From Gemmatimonadota bacterium (GTDB taxonomy: Bacteria; Gemmatimonadota; Gemmatimonadetes; Longimicrobiales; Longimicrobiaceae): a DNA stretch of 10,590 nt. Positions 1 through 5,732 of the stretch are shown piece by piece. The first letter of the stretch is position 1, and every line of letters begins with the position of its first letter. A program made the position numbers and the translations under genes. The notes under the pieces are model-generated. The model made no database searches. It was not told the DNA's origin and worked only from the letters and a program-made list of their open reading frames with translations. The stretch spans positions 1-10,590 of the forward strand of contig JAFAYN010000281.1 in NCBI GenBank assembly GCA_019240375.1. Reading direction: 5' to 3'.

Positions 1-70
1 GCGTTGCCTGTCGCGGATGGAGGAGCTGCTGGGGGAGGTCTCAGCGTCGGACCAGCGCGCGGCGGGGTGA
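1..70 (+). CDS. 3' end of a plus-strand gene, product unknown (partial)
   Basis: Reading from base 2, the frame gives RCLSRMEELLGEVSASDQRAAG and stops at TGA 68-70. About 20 of the 22 codons end in G or C, matching the codon bias of the confident genes here, and the peptide looks like the amphipathic C-terminal helix of a soluble protein. The gene body lies outside the window, so family and function cannot be named. A short GCAG/CTGC hairpin with a five-T loop (72-84) follows the stop at once, but it is too weak to call a terminator. The alternative is that this is chance open frame, since only 23 codons are visible. Confidence 0.5.
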   Translation, partial: RCLSRMEELLGEVSASDQRAAG

Positions 71-108
71 TGCAGTTTTTCTGCTGATCGTGGGTGTGGG
101 CCGCTCCA

Positions 109-217
109 GAGCCCGGCGGTACTGCTGCCGGTCTCTTCCGCGAGGCCGGCGAGCCTGCCGATACCGCCGGCAGTCTCCCCGACCTCGGAGTGAGCCTCGC
201 AAACCGCCGCGAGTCTC
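109..217. repeat. Three tandem 26-27-nt hairpin repeats, period about 42 nt
   Basis: Units lie at 109-135, 151-177 and 192-217, with start-to-start spacing of 42 and 41 nt. Each reads GAG, C, inner arm, loop, inner arm, T, CTC. The outer GAG and CTC pair, and the same C/T mismatch separates them from the inner stem every time. The inner stems differ but stay paired: CCGGCGG/CTGCCGG (one G-T wobble), CTGCCG/CGGCAG, and CTCGC/GCGAG. The second and third loops are similar (ATACCGC and AAACCGCC). Varied sequence with kept pairing suggests selection on structure, or copies of a palindromic repeat. Function is unknown. Confidence 0.6.
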
Positions 218-264
218 CCTCCGAACAGGATGTGGGAACGGCAGGGAAGGGCAACAACAACGTA

Positions 265-292
265 GGGCGGGCATTCGCACGAATGCTCGCCC
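265..292. repeat. Long hairpin, 13-nt arms
   Basis: GGGCGGGCATTCG (265-277) pairs with CGAATGCTCGCCC (280-292) with a single G-T wobble. Closing the innermost pair would leave only two loop bases, so a 12-bp stem with loop GCAC is the realistic fold. TTCTC follows on the plus strand, which is too weak a T-tract for a confident terminator. It is preceded by a CAACAACAAC stretch (252-261). It is probably part of the repeat cluster, but could be a factor-independent terminator for the partial gene about 200 nt upstream. Confidence 0.5.
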
Positions 293-312
293 TTCTCGCT
301 GGTCCAGCACCA

Positions 313-415
313 CCGGGTTTATAAAAAACCCGGCTATGTACGACAGGCGTCCTACGGACGCACTCCGCCCGGCAGGGCGGCCGCAGTCCCTAGCCGGGGG
401 TTTTATACCCCTGGC
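313..415. repeat. Four-hairpin element with imperfect inverted ends (REP/MITE-like)
   Basis: About 100 bp consist almost wholly of hairpins. CCGGGTTT/AAACCCGG has an ATAAA loop (313-333). GCGTCC/GGACGC has a TAC loop (347-361). CCGCCC/GGGCGG has a GGCA loop (365-380). GCCGGGGG/CCCCTGGC has a TTTTATA loop and one G-T pair (393-415). The first and last hairpins are inverted copies of each other: 313-336 and the reverse complement of 391-414 agree at 19 of 24 positions. The differences include TT to GG on one arm and AA to CC on the other, which keeps the pairing. No protein is encoded. The layout fits a non-autonomous palindromic repeat unit. I cannot name a family. Confidence 0.6.
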
Positions 416-466
416 GATCTGTGGTGTATCTTCGCGAGTGTATGCCTTCGTCGTCGCCGTGTCGTT

Positions 467-506
467 CCCCTCGCCCAGAATTGGGAGAGGGGTGGCGCGA
501 AGCGCC
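467..506. repeat. REP-like palindromic block, two hairpins
   Basis: Bases 467-477 (CCCCTCGCCCA) pair with 482-492 (TGGGAGAGGGG) except for one G/A mismatch, leaving a four-base loop. Right after, GGCGC (494-498) pairs with GCGCC (502-506) around GAA. A GGGGTGAGGGC stretch follows to 517. From memory, blocks built of CCCTC, GGGAGAGGG and GGGGTGAGGG recur as dispersed intergenic repeats in many GC-rich bacterial genomes. That recurrence is recalled, not shown here, as only one copy is in the window. Confidence 0.5.
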
Positions 507-527
507 GGGGTGAGGGCCCCAAACGAC

Positions 528-562
528 CGGCGCCCCGCGACGAACCTCGTCGCGGGGCGCCG
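528..562 (-). terminator. Intrinsic terminator of the glsB/ferritin-like operon
   Basis: A perfect 16-bp stem (528-543 with 547-562, arm core GGCGCCCCGCGACGA) closes on a three-base loop. On the minus strand it starts about 26 nt after the stop codon of the ferritin-like gene and is followed within four bases by TTTT. Position, stem strength and T-run fit a factor-independent terminator for that gene. Confidence 0.75.
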
Positions 563-588
563 TCACTTCCGGCCGGCTCGGGCGGGGC

Positions 589-1104
589 TTACGCCTCGGT
601 CTGCGCCTGCTGGGCGAGCTTCTTGAGCGACTTGACCGCGTTCTTTTCGATGAACTTGGCCATCGCCTCCTCCTCCAGCAGGTTCTCCTGCAGGATGGTG
701 ACGCACTCGCTCTGGCCCAGCGCCGTCGCCAGGGCGATCGCCGAGCGGTAGCCGGCGATCTCGTAGTGCTCCACCCGGAGCCCGGAGCCGAGGTCGAACG
801 CCTCCAGGATCGTCTTGGAGGGCTTCTCGTCGGTCTTGAAGGAATCGTGCTCCTCCATCAGCCCGATGGCCGCGTCGCACTTTTCCGCCTTGGCCTTTTC
901 CCCGATGGCCTCGAAGGCCTGCTGGAGACGCTCGATCTGCCCCTCGGTCTCGGTGGCGTGCTCCTCCACCCGGGCCTTCATGGTGGGGTCGGCGATCTCC
1001 TTCGCCATCTTCTTCATCCCTCGCAGGAACTGCCGCTCGGCGTAGAGCAGGTCGCCCAGCTCGTGCTTCAACAGCTCCTTCATCTCCGTCAGCTCCGTGG
1101 CCAT
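589..1104 (-). CDS. DUF892/YciE-type ferritin-like protein
   Basis: The 171-residue product is almost wholly helical, with carboxylate and histidine residues placed as in ferritin-like DUF892 (YciE/YciF) proteins: HELGDLLYAE at 14-23, EEHATETE at 47-54, EHYEIAGYRS at 112-121 and LLEEE at 142-146. These would form a four-helix bundle with a di-metal site. The family is linked to general stress responses, but its reaction is not settled. There is no signal peptide, so it is cytoplasmic. The length is normal for the family. The ATG at 1104 has a GGAG six bases upstream. The GlsB gene ends 38 nt upstream on the same strand and a strong terminator follows, so the two probably share a transcript. 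Family assignment is firm; iron storage or redox function is inference. Confidence 0.88.
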   Translation of the reverse strand: MATELTEMKELLKHELGDLLYAERQFLRGMKKMAKEIADPTMKARVEEHATETEGQIERLQQAFEAIGEKAKAEKCDAAIGLMEEHDSFKTDEKPSKTILEAFDLGSGLRVEHYEIAGYRSAIALATALGQSECVTILQENLLEEEAMAKFIEKNAVKSLKKLAQQAQTEA

Positions 1105-1142
1105 TCCGGTCTCCGGTCAGGTTTGAAAGGGAGGAACGCCGC

Positions 1143-1403
1143 TTACAGCGTGCGGCGACGCCCGACGATCAGGCGGTACAGGAACAGGAGGATCAGGGCG
1201 CCGATGACCGACCCGATGAGCCCCGCCGTGTTGTCGGAGTTGTCCCCGATCCCGAGGGTGTTCGCCAGCAGCCCGCCCACGAACGAGCCCGCGATCCCGA
1301 GAAGCATGGTCACGATGATCCCACCCGGGTCACGTCCCGGCATGATTGCCTTCGCGATCGCTCCGGCGATCAGACCGATGATGAGCATCCAGATGAAGTG
1401 CAT
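1143..1403 (-). CDS. GlsB/YeaQ/YmgE-family stress-response membrane protein
   Basis: The 86-residue product has three hydrophobic glycine-rich segments (about 3-21, 27-49 and 59-79) and a basic C-terminal end (GRRRTL). The sequence MHFIWMLIIGLIAGAIAKAI followed by MPGRDPGGII is the classic start of this family (transglycosylase-associated protein, Pfam). The open frame extends 14 codons further upstream. I chose the ATG at 1403 because GAGGGA lies just before it and the family begins at this methionine. The proteins are small inner-membrane proteins induced in stress; their biochemical role is not known, and the name transglycosylase-associated is historical. It is followed 38 nt later by the ferritin-like gene, a plausible stress operon. 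The 108 bases upstream should hold its promoter, but no clear -35/-10 pair stands out. Confidence 0.88.
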   Translation of the reverse strand: MHFIWMLIIGLIAGAIAKAIMPGRDPGGIIVTMLLGIAGSFVGGLLANTLGIGDNSDNTAGLIGSVIGALILLFLYRLIVGRRRTL

Positions 1404-1511
1404 ACGTCCCTCGGCATTTTGAATGGTTTGCTTCGGCGGCCCCATTCGTGGGTGCCGCTGACGGAAAGTGCAAGACCGATGCCGAGTGGACGGACGGAAA
1501 GGAGAGGGGTG

Positions 1512-1949
1512 CTACTCGTCGCGAGGGACGTCGCGCCGCATCCGCTTGACCTCCGAGCGGTGGCGCTTGGACTGCAGCCGCTGCTCCCGCGAGGCGCGGG
1601 TGGGGCGGGTCTTCCGGCGGGGCTTGGGGACGTGCAGGGCGGCGCGCAGCAGCTCGCGGAAGCGCTCCACGGCCGCGTCGCGGTTCTGGTGCTGGCTCCG
1701 GTGCTCGCTGGCGGCCAGGTGGAGGACGCCGTCGCCGTCGATCCGGTTGGCGAGCTTTTCCAGGACCCGGGCGCGCTGCTCCTCGGTGAGGCTGGGCGAG
1801 CCGGACACGCTCCACGTCAGCTCCACCCGGGTGGAGGAGGTGTTCACGTGCTGGCCGCCCGGCCCCCCGGAGCGCGACGCGCGGAAGTCCAGCTCCGCGC
1901 GCGGCACCCACAGGTCGTCGTTGATGGCGAGAAGGGTCTCGTCGGTCAT
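1512..1949 (-). CDS. arfB: ArfB-type peptidyl-tRNA hydrolase (ribosome rescue)
   Basis: The 145-residue protein carries the release-factor catalytic loop SGGPGGQHVN at 27-36, whose GGQ (31-33) hydrolyses the peptidyl-tRNA ester in the ribosomal peptidyl-transferase centre. The domain is followed by a long basic tail (KPRRKTRPTRASREQR from 109), which in ArfB (YaeJ) enters the empty mRNA channel of stalled ribosomes. There is no stop-codon recognition domain and the length matches ArfB (about 140), so it is not RF1 or RF2. It frees ribosomes stalled on mRNAs lacking a stop codon. The start at 1949 lies 19 nt after the FKBP lipoprotein stop, with no strong ribosome binding site, which suggests coupling to that gene. 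Assignment is firm. Confidence 0.92.
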   Translation of the reverse strand: MTDETLLAINDDLWVPRAELDFRASRSGGPGGQHVNTSSTRVELTWSVSGSPSLTEEQRARVLEKLANRIDGDGVLHLAASEHRSQHQNRDAAVERFRELLRAALHVPKPRRKTRPTRASREQRLQSKRHRSEVKRMRRDVPRDE

Positions 1950-1968
1950 GGCCCGGTGCGTGGACGGC

Positions 1969-2421
1969 TCAGAGGCCGGCCGCCGCCCTGAGGTCGACGT
2001 CGAAGATCAGCGTGGCGTTGGGCGGGATGCAGTTCCCGGCGCCCGTGGTCCCGTACCCCAGCACCGACGGGATGATGAGCCGGCGCGACTCCCCGACCTT
2101 CATCCCGGTGACCCCCTCGGCGAAGCCCGGGATCAGCTGGTTGACCGCGAAGGTCGCGGACGGGTTGCTGTCGAACAGGGTGCCGTCCGTCAGGTAGCCG
2201 GCGTAGGCCACCGTCACCAGCGAGTTGGACAGGGCGGTCGCGCCGGTCCCCGGCGTCCGCACCAGGTACTTCAGCCCGCTGGCGGTGCGGACCGTGTCGC
2301 CGTTGAGCGCCGAGATGGTCACCTTGGGGGCGCCGCACCCGTTCACGTTGGTGCTGTCCGTGGCGTCCAGGCAGGCGGGGAGCACCGCCAGCACGGCGAG
2401 CGCGAAGAAACGAGCCTTCAT
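1969..2421 (-). CDS. FKBP-type peptidyl-prolyl isomerase lipoprotein (copy 1)
   Basis: The 150-residue product begins with a lipoprotein signal (MKARFFALAVLAVLPAC, lipobox LPAC, lipidated Cys17) and then a single FKBP domain. By comparison with human FKBP12, Tyr26, Phe36, Asp37, Ile56, Tyr82, Ile91 and Phe99 are kept as Tyr73, Phe83, Asp84, Ile97, Tyr123, Ile132 and Phe140. Trp59 is Phe100 and Ile90 is Cys131. It should catalyse prolyl cis-trans isomerisation during folding of exported proteins, anchored to a membrane on the periplasmic side. Cys29 and Cys131 have counterparts in copy 2 and could form a disulfide. The start at 2421 has AGGAG seven bases upstream. The stop of copy 2 is 88 nt upstream and arfB follows 19 nt downstream. 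Active-site residues suggest it is functional. Confidence 0.9.
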   Translation of the reverse strand: MKARFFALAVLAVLPACLDATDSTNVNGCGAPKVTISALNGDTVRTASGLKYLVRTPGTGATALSNSLVTVAYAGYLTDGTLFDSNPSATFAVNQLIPGFAEGVTGMKVGESRRLIIPSVLGYGTTGAGNCIPPNATLIFDVDLRAAAGL

Positions 2422-2447
2422 CGGGATCTCCTGTACTTGAATCCATT

Positions 2448-2466
2448 CGGCCGGGATGTCCGGCCG
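2448..2466. other. Hairpin between the two FKBP genes
   Basis: CGGCCGG (2448-2454) pairs with CCGGCCG (2460-2466) around GATGT. It sits in the 88-nt gap between the two FKBP lipoprotein genes, about 26 nt before the start of copy 1. No T-run follows on the minus strand, so it is not a clear terminator. It could stabilise or attenuate the transcript between the genes. Only the inverted repeat itself is seen. Confidence 0.35.
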
Positions 2467-2509
2467 CTCAATCTAACGCCTGTGCCCGCCGGCCGTCACC
2501 GAGGGGGCC

Positions 2510-2968
2510 TCAGAGAACGCTCCCCACCAGGTTGACGTCGAAGATCAGCGTCGCGCCCGATGGAACGCAGCTGCCGGAGCCCGCCGTCCCGAATCCCTGC
2601 GCCGGGGGGATGATGAGCCGGCGGATCCCCCCCGCCTTCATCCCGACCACCCCTTCCCGGAAGCCCGGGATCACGTCGGGGAGGTTCAGCACCGAAAGGC
2701 TCCCCCGCGCGAACAGCGTCCCGTCGGTGAGGTAGCCGTTGTACGTCACCGTGACCTGCGAGGTGGCCTGGGCGGTCGCTCCGTTCCCCACCAGCGGCTC
2801 CAGGTACTTCACCCCGTTCGCGGTGGTGACCGTGTCGCCGTTCAGCGTCGGGATGGCCAGCTTCGGCGCCTGGCAGGTGCCGGGGTCGGTGAGACCGTTG
2901 TCTTCCAGGCACCCCGAAAAGAGGACCGCCGCGGCGGCGAGGGCGAGAAGGGCGGCTCGGTTTCGCAT
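2510..2968 (-). CDS. FKBP-type lipoprotein (copy 2) with altered active site
   Basis: This 152-residue paralogue of the next gene downstream starts with a lipoprotein signal (lipobox LFSGC, Cys20) and has one FKBP domain. The fold motifs are clear: VTYNGYLTDGTLF at 74-86, PGFREGVVGMKAG at 101-113 and GATLIFDVNL at 138-147. Two catalytic-pocket residues differ from FKBP12: Asp37 is Ala87 (LFAR instead of LFDS) and Tyr82 is Phe126 (GFG instead of GYG). Isomerase activity may thus be low, and it may act as a chaperone. Cys32 and Cys134 match the cysteine pair of copy 1. The longer open frame upstream is antisense to mpl and not real. I chose the ATG at 2968 for its GGAGG seven bases upstream and the signal peptide. 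It is divergent from mpl. Confidence 0.88.
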   Translation of the reverse strand: MRNRAALLALAAAAVLFSGCLEDNGLTDPGTCQAPKLAIPTLNGDTVTTANGVKYLEPLVGNGATAQATSQVTVTYNGYLTDGTLFARGSLSVLNLPDVIPGFREGVVGMKAGGIRRLIIPPAQGFGTAGSGSCVPSGATLIFDVNLVGSVL

Positions 2969-3088
2969 GGGCGGGTCCTCCCAGGGTGAGCGGGTTTGCC
3001 CGGCGAGCGGGGCGCCACCAATATAACGCGCGGCACGCCGCTCGCATCGGCGCCCGGGCTCCAACTGGAATCCTCCGCAGGAGTGCGC
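2969..3088. promoter_or_regulatory. Divergent promoter region between FKBP copy 2 and mpl
   Basis: This 120-base gap must drive transcription both ways. On the minus strand TATATT (3025-3020) is a good -10-like hexamer, followed by GGTGG; it lies about 52 nt before the FKBP start. On the plus strand the overlapping TATAAC (3022-3027) would suit mpl, 62 nt upstream of its start. I see no convincing TTGACA-like -35 for either. The AT-rich island in otherwise GC-rich DNA is the main evidence. Confidence 0.35.
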
Positions 3089-4519
3089 ATGAAGCATCGC
3101 CATTACCACCTGATCGGGATCGGCGGCACCGCGATGGGGTCGCTCGCCGGTCTGCTCAAGACCGCCGGCCACACCGTGACCGGCTCCGACGAGAACGTGT
3201 ATCCCCCCATGTCCACGCAGCTCCAGGAGCTGGGGATCCCCTACCGCGAAGGGTACTCCCCGCAGAATCTGAGCCCGCGCCCGGACATGGTGGTGGTGGG
3301 AAACGCCATCTCGCGCGGCAACCCGGAGCTGGAAGCGGTCCTCAACGAGAAGATCCCGTACACCTCGGCGGCGGTCACCATCAAGGAGGAGTTCATCCGC
3401 GGGCGGCACTCGCTGGCGGTGGCGGGGACGCACGGGAAGACCACCACCACCTCCATCCTGGCCTGGCTGCTGGAGAGCGCGGGGCTGAACCCGTCGTTCC
3501 TGATCGGCGGGGTGGCCGAGAACTTCGGCGTCTCCTTCCGCCTGACCGACTCCAGGTACTTCGTGATCGAGTCGGACGAGTACGACACGGCCTACTTCGA
3601 CAAGGGGCCGAAGATGTGGCACTACCTCCCGGACACCGCCATCGTCAACAACATCGAGTTCGACCACGCCGACATCTACCGCGACGAGGAGGCGTACCGC
3701 TTCGCCTTCGCCCGCTTCGTCAACCTGATCCCGCAGAACGGGACGCTGGTGGCCGGGTGGGACTCGCCGATCGTGCGCGAGCTGGCCGGGGGCTCGTTCG
3801 CGCCGATCCAGTCGTTCGGGTACGGCGACCCGACGGCCGGCGGGGGCGGGCACCCGCGCTGGACGGCCACGCACGTGGAGTTCGGGGCCGACGCGACCCG
3901 CTTCACCGTGATGCACGACGGGGAGCCGTGGGGGGAGGCGGTCACGCCGCTGGCTGGGGCCATCAACGTCCGCAACTGCCTGGCGGCCGTCGCCGCGGCC
4001 GAGTCGATCGGGGCCGACCGCGACGGGGTGCGCGAGGGGCTGCGCACCTTCCGCAGCGTGCGCCGGCGGATGGAGGTGCGGGGCGAGGCGGGTGGAGTGA
4101 CGGTGATCGACGACTTCGCCCACCACCCCACCGCGGTGCGCGAGACCATCGACGCGGTGCGCCAGAAGTACACGGGGCGGCGGCTGGTGGCCATCTTCGA
4201 GCCGCGCAGCTACACCGCCCAGCGCCGCGAATTCCAGGAGCCGTACCAGCGCGCCTTCGACGCCGCCGACCAGGTGGTGCTGGCCGGGCTCTTCCACCCG
4301 GAGCGCTACACCGAGGAAACGGCCATCAACCCCAACCAGATGGTGGAGGCGTGGCGGAGCGCGGGGAAGACGGCCGACTTCATCCCCGGCGCCGACGAGA
4401 TCGTCCAGCGTCTCGTCCCCACGCTGCAGGGAGGAGAGGTGGTCCTGGTGATGTCCAACGGCGGCTTCGGGGGGATCCACGGCAAGCTGCTGGACGCCCT
4501 CCACGCCCGCTTCGGGTGA
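3089..4519 (+). CDS. mpl: UDP-N-acetylmuramate:L-Ala-gamma-D-Glu-meso-DAP ligase
   Basis: This 476-residue Mur-ligase-family protein joins recycled L-Ala-gamma-D-Glu-meso-DAP tripeptide to UDP-MurNAc using ATP in the cytoplasm, returning muropeptide to peptidoglycan synthesis. The N-terminal UDP-binding motif IGIGGTAMG is at 9-17, the ATP P-loop GTHGKTTTT at 113-121, and ESDEYDTAYFDK at 161-172 is typical of Mpl. DDFAHHPTA is at 341-349, EPRSYT at 371-376 and SNGGFGGIH at 456-464, the last also distinguishing Mpl from MurC. Length is close to the family's roughly 450-480. A longer frame exists upstream, but the ATG at 3089 has GGAG five bases before it. The SDR gene starts 4 nt after the stop, so the two are surely co-transcribed. 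Confidence 0.93.
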   Translation: MKHRHYHLIGIGGTAMGSLAGLLKTAGHTVTGSDENVYPPMSTQLQELGIPYREGYSPQNLSPRPDMVVVGNAISRGNPELEAVLNEKIPYTSAAVTIKEEFIRGRHSLAVAGTHGKTTTTSILAWLLESAGLNPSFLIGGVAENFGVSFRLTDSRYFVIESDEYDTAYFDKGPKMWHYLPDTAIVNNIEFDHADIYRDEEAYRFAFARFVNLIPQNGTLVAGWDSPIVRELAGGSFAPIQSFGYGDPTAGGGGHPRWTATHVEFGADATRFTVMHDGEPWGEAVTPLAGAINVRNCLAAVAAAESIGADRDGVREGLRTFRSVRRRMEVRGEAGGVTVIDDFAHHPTAVRETIDAVRQKYTGRRLVAIFEPRSYTAQRREFQEPYQRAFDAADQVVLAGLFHPERYTEETAINPNQMVEAWRSAGKTADFIPGADEIVQRLVPTLQGGEVVLVMSNGGFGGIHGKLLDALHARFG

Positions 4520-4523
4520 GGCG

Positions 4524-5549
4524 ATGAAGCTCCTGGTGCTGGGCGGCACCATCTTCCTGGGCCGGCACCTGGTGGAGGCGGCGCTGGCGCGCGGCCACGA
4601 GGTGTCGCTCTTCCACCGGGGGCGGCACGGGGCGGAGCTCTTCCCCGAGGCCGAGCACCTGTTCGGCGACCGGGGCGGGGAGCTGGGGGCGCTGGCGGGG
4701 CGCCGCTGGGACGTGGTGGTCGACACCTCGGCGTACGTCCCCCGCGTCGCCCGACGCTCCGCCGAGCTGCTGCGCGACGCGGCCGAGCACTACACCTTCG
4801 TGTCCACGGTGTCGGTGTACGGGGCGGTCCCCGGCCCCGTGCGCGAGGACGCCCCGCTGCGCGCGCTGGCCGACCCCACCGCCGAAACGATGGACGGCGG
4901 CAGCTACGGCGCCCTCAAGGCGCTGTGCGAGCGGGCGGTGGAGGAGTGCTTCCCCGGCCGCGCCCTGGTGGTGCGCCCGGGGATCATCGTCGGACCGCAC
5001 GATCCGACGGAGCGCTTCACCTACTGGGCGCGCAGGGTGGCGCGCGGCGGGGAGGTGCTGGCGCCCGGGAGCGGCGACCAGCGGGTGGAGGTGATCGACG
5101 TGCGCGACCTGGCGGAGTGGATGCTGCGCATGGCCGAGCGCCGCGCGGCCGGGGTCTACAACGCCGTCGGACCGCGCGGGAAGCTGACCTTCTGGGCGTG
5201 GCTGGAGTCGTGCCGCCTGGCGACGGAGAGCGGCGCCCGCCTCACCTGGGTGGACGAGGAGTTCCTGCGCGAGCAGGGGGTGGAGCCGATGGAGGACCTC
5301 CCCTTCTGGTTCCCGGAGGGCGACCCGGAGATGGCCGGGGCCTTCCACACCGACGCGCAGCGCGCCCTCGCGGAGGGGCTGACCTACCGGCCCCTGGCCG
5401 AGACGGTGCGCGACACGGTGGAGTGGGACCGGGGTCTTCCGGAGGAGGTGAAGGGGAGGACCGGGCTGTCCCGCGAGCGCGAGGCGGCGCTGCTGGCCGC
5501 CTGGCACGCCCGCGAGCGGGAGGGGCGGCGCGCCGGCTCGCCCCGGTGA
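4524..5549 (+). CDS. SDR-family NAD-dependent epimerase/reductase-like protein
   Basis: The 341-residue protein is an extended short-chain dehydrogenase. The Rossmann motif LGGTIFLGRH (6-15) binds the dinucleotide; HRGR at 31-34 follows the second strand, an arginine pattern that would also allow NADP. FVSTVSVYG (92-100) supplies the active-site serine, and Tyr128-x-x-x-Lys132 (SYGALK) is the catalytic pair. RPGIIVGPHDPTERFTYW (151-168) is the usual substrate-side stretch. The rest resembles the mRNA-binding/epimerase-like branch of the family more than UDP-glucose 4-epimerase, and the substrate cannot be predicted. The C-terminal 40 residues are charged. It starts 4 nt after mpl, which suggests a shared transcript and maybe a cell-wall or sugar link, but that is weak inference. 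Confidence 0.85.
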   Translation: MKLLVLGGTIFLGRHLVEAALARGHEVSLFHRGRHGAELFPEAEHLFGDRGGELGALAGRRWDVVVDTSAYVPRVARRSAELLRDAAEHYTFVSTVSVYGAVPGPVREDAPLRALADPTAETMDGGSYGALKALCERAVEECFPGRALVVRPGIIVGPHDPTERFTYWARRVARGGEVLAPGSGDQRVEVIDVRDLAEWMLRMAERRAAGVYNAVGPRGKLTFWAWLESCRLATESGARLTWVDEEFLREQGVEPMEDLPFWFPEGDPEMAGAFHTDAQRALAEGLTYRPLAETVRDTVEWDRGLPEEVKGRTGLSREREAALLAAWHAREREGRRAGSPR

Positions 5550-5558
5550 CGCCCGCGG

Positions 5559-5578
5559 GCGCGGCCGTCAGGCCGCGC
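5559..5578. terminator. GC hairpin between convergent genes
   Basis: GCGCGGCC (5559-5566) pairs perfectly with GGCCGCGC (5571-5578) around GTCA. It starts 10 nt past the SDR stop and covers the stop codon of the small convergent ORF (5568-5570). No T-run follows on either strand, so a bidirectional terminator role is only possible. Confidence 0.35.
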
Positions 5579-5732
5579 GCTTGCCGGAAACCTCGGTGAA
5601 CAGCGCGAGCTGCCGGAGAAGGGCCTCGGTGTCGCGGACGAGCTGCCCGGTGGGGGAGACCCCTGCGTCGAGCAGGTGGCGCCTGGTTTCCTGGAGGTGT
5701 TCGAGAGCCTGCTTCAGGGATTCGGTGGACAT
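5568..5732 (-). CDS. Small helical protein, 54 residues, function unknown
   Basis: The product begins MSTESLKQALEHLQETRRHL and ends ALFTEVSGKRAA. It is predicted by eye to be two amphipathic helices (about 4-22 and 30-44) joined near a GVSPTG turn; it has no signal peptide, membrane segment or cysteine. Evidence that it is real: a GAGAGG ribosome binding site five bases before the ATG, strong G/C bias at third codon positions, ordinary amino-acid composition, and a clean fit between the SDR gene and the regulatory region. The gene is convergent with the SDR gene, 18 nt apart. I do not recognise the family. Its 5' leader has an unusual pairing with the ribosome binding site, described in the findings. 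Confidence 0.65.
   Translation of the reverse strand: MSTESLKQALEHLQETRRHLLDAGVSPTGQLVRDTEALLRQLALFTEVSGKRAA

Larger units (their letters stand above)
71..588. other. Intergenic hairpin-rich region without a credible gene
   Basis: More than 500 bases lie between the partial gene and the stop of the ferritin-like gene. Open frames crossing it translate to arginine- and proline-rich strings that run straight through perfect palindromes, so I call no gene. It holds a succession of inverted repeats: 109-135, 151-177, 192-217, 265-292, 313-333, 347-361, 365-380, 393-415, 467-492, 494-506 and 528-562. Several look like dispersed repeat units of the REP or MITE kind, and the last looks like a terminator. 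A-rich tracts such as the one around 321-328 stand out in an otherwise GC-rich window. Confidence 0.7.

Noticed and set aside
71..562. CRISPR array
   Set aside because: Repeats are few, differ in sequence, are self-palindromic over their full length and have 14-15-nt spacers; no cas genes are present.
90..626. 178-residue plus-strand frame and overlapping 76- and 90-residue frames in 41-324
   Set aside because: They run through many perfect palindromes and a terminator and give Arg-rich low-complexity peptides; no ribosome binding site.
2986..4527. 513-residue plus-strand frame overlapping mpl
   Set aside because: Out-of-frame shadow of mpl with Arg/Gly/Pro-rich composition and no family motifs.
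2510..4726. 738-residue minus-strand open frame across mpl
   Set aside because: Only its 3' end (2510-2968) is real, the FKBP lipoprotein. The rest is antisense to mpl and the SDR start and arises from GC-rich codon bias; its residues are His/Arg/Pro-rich noise.
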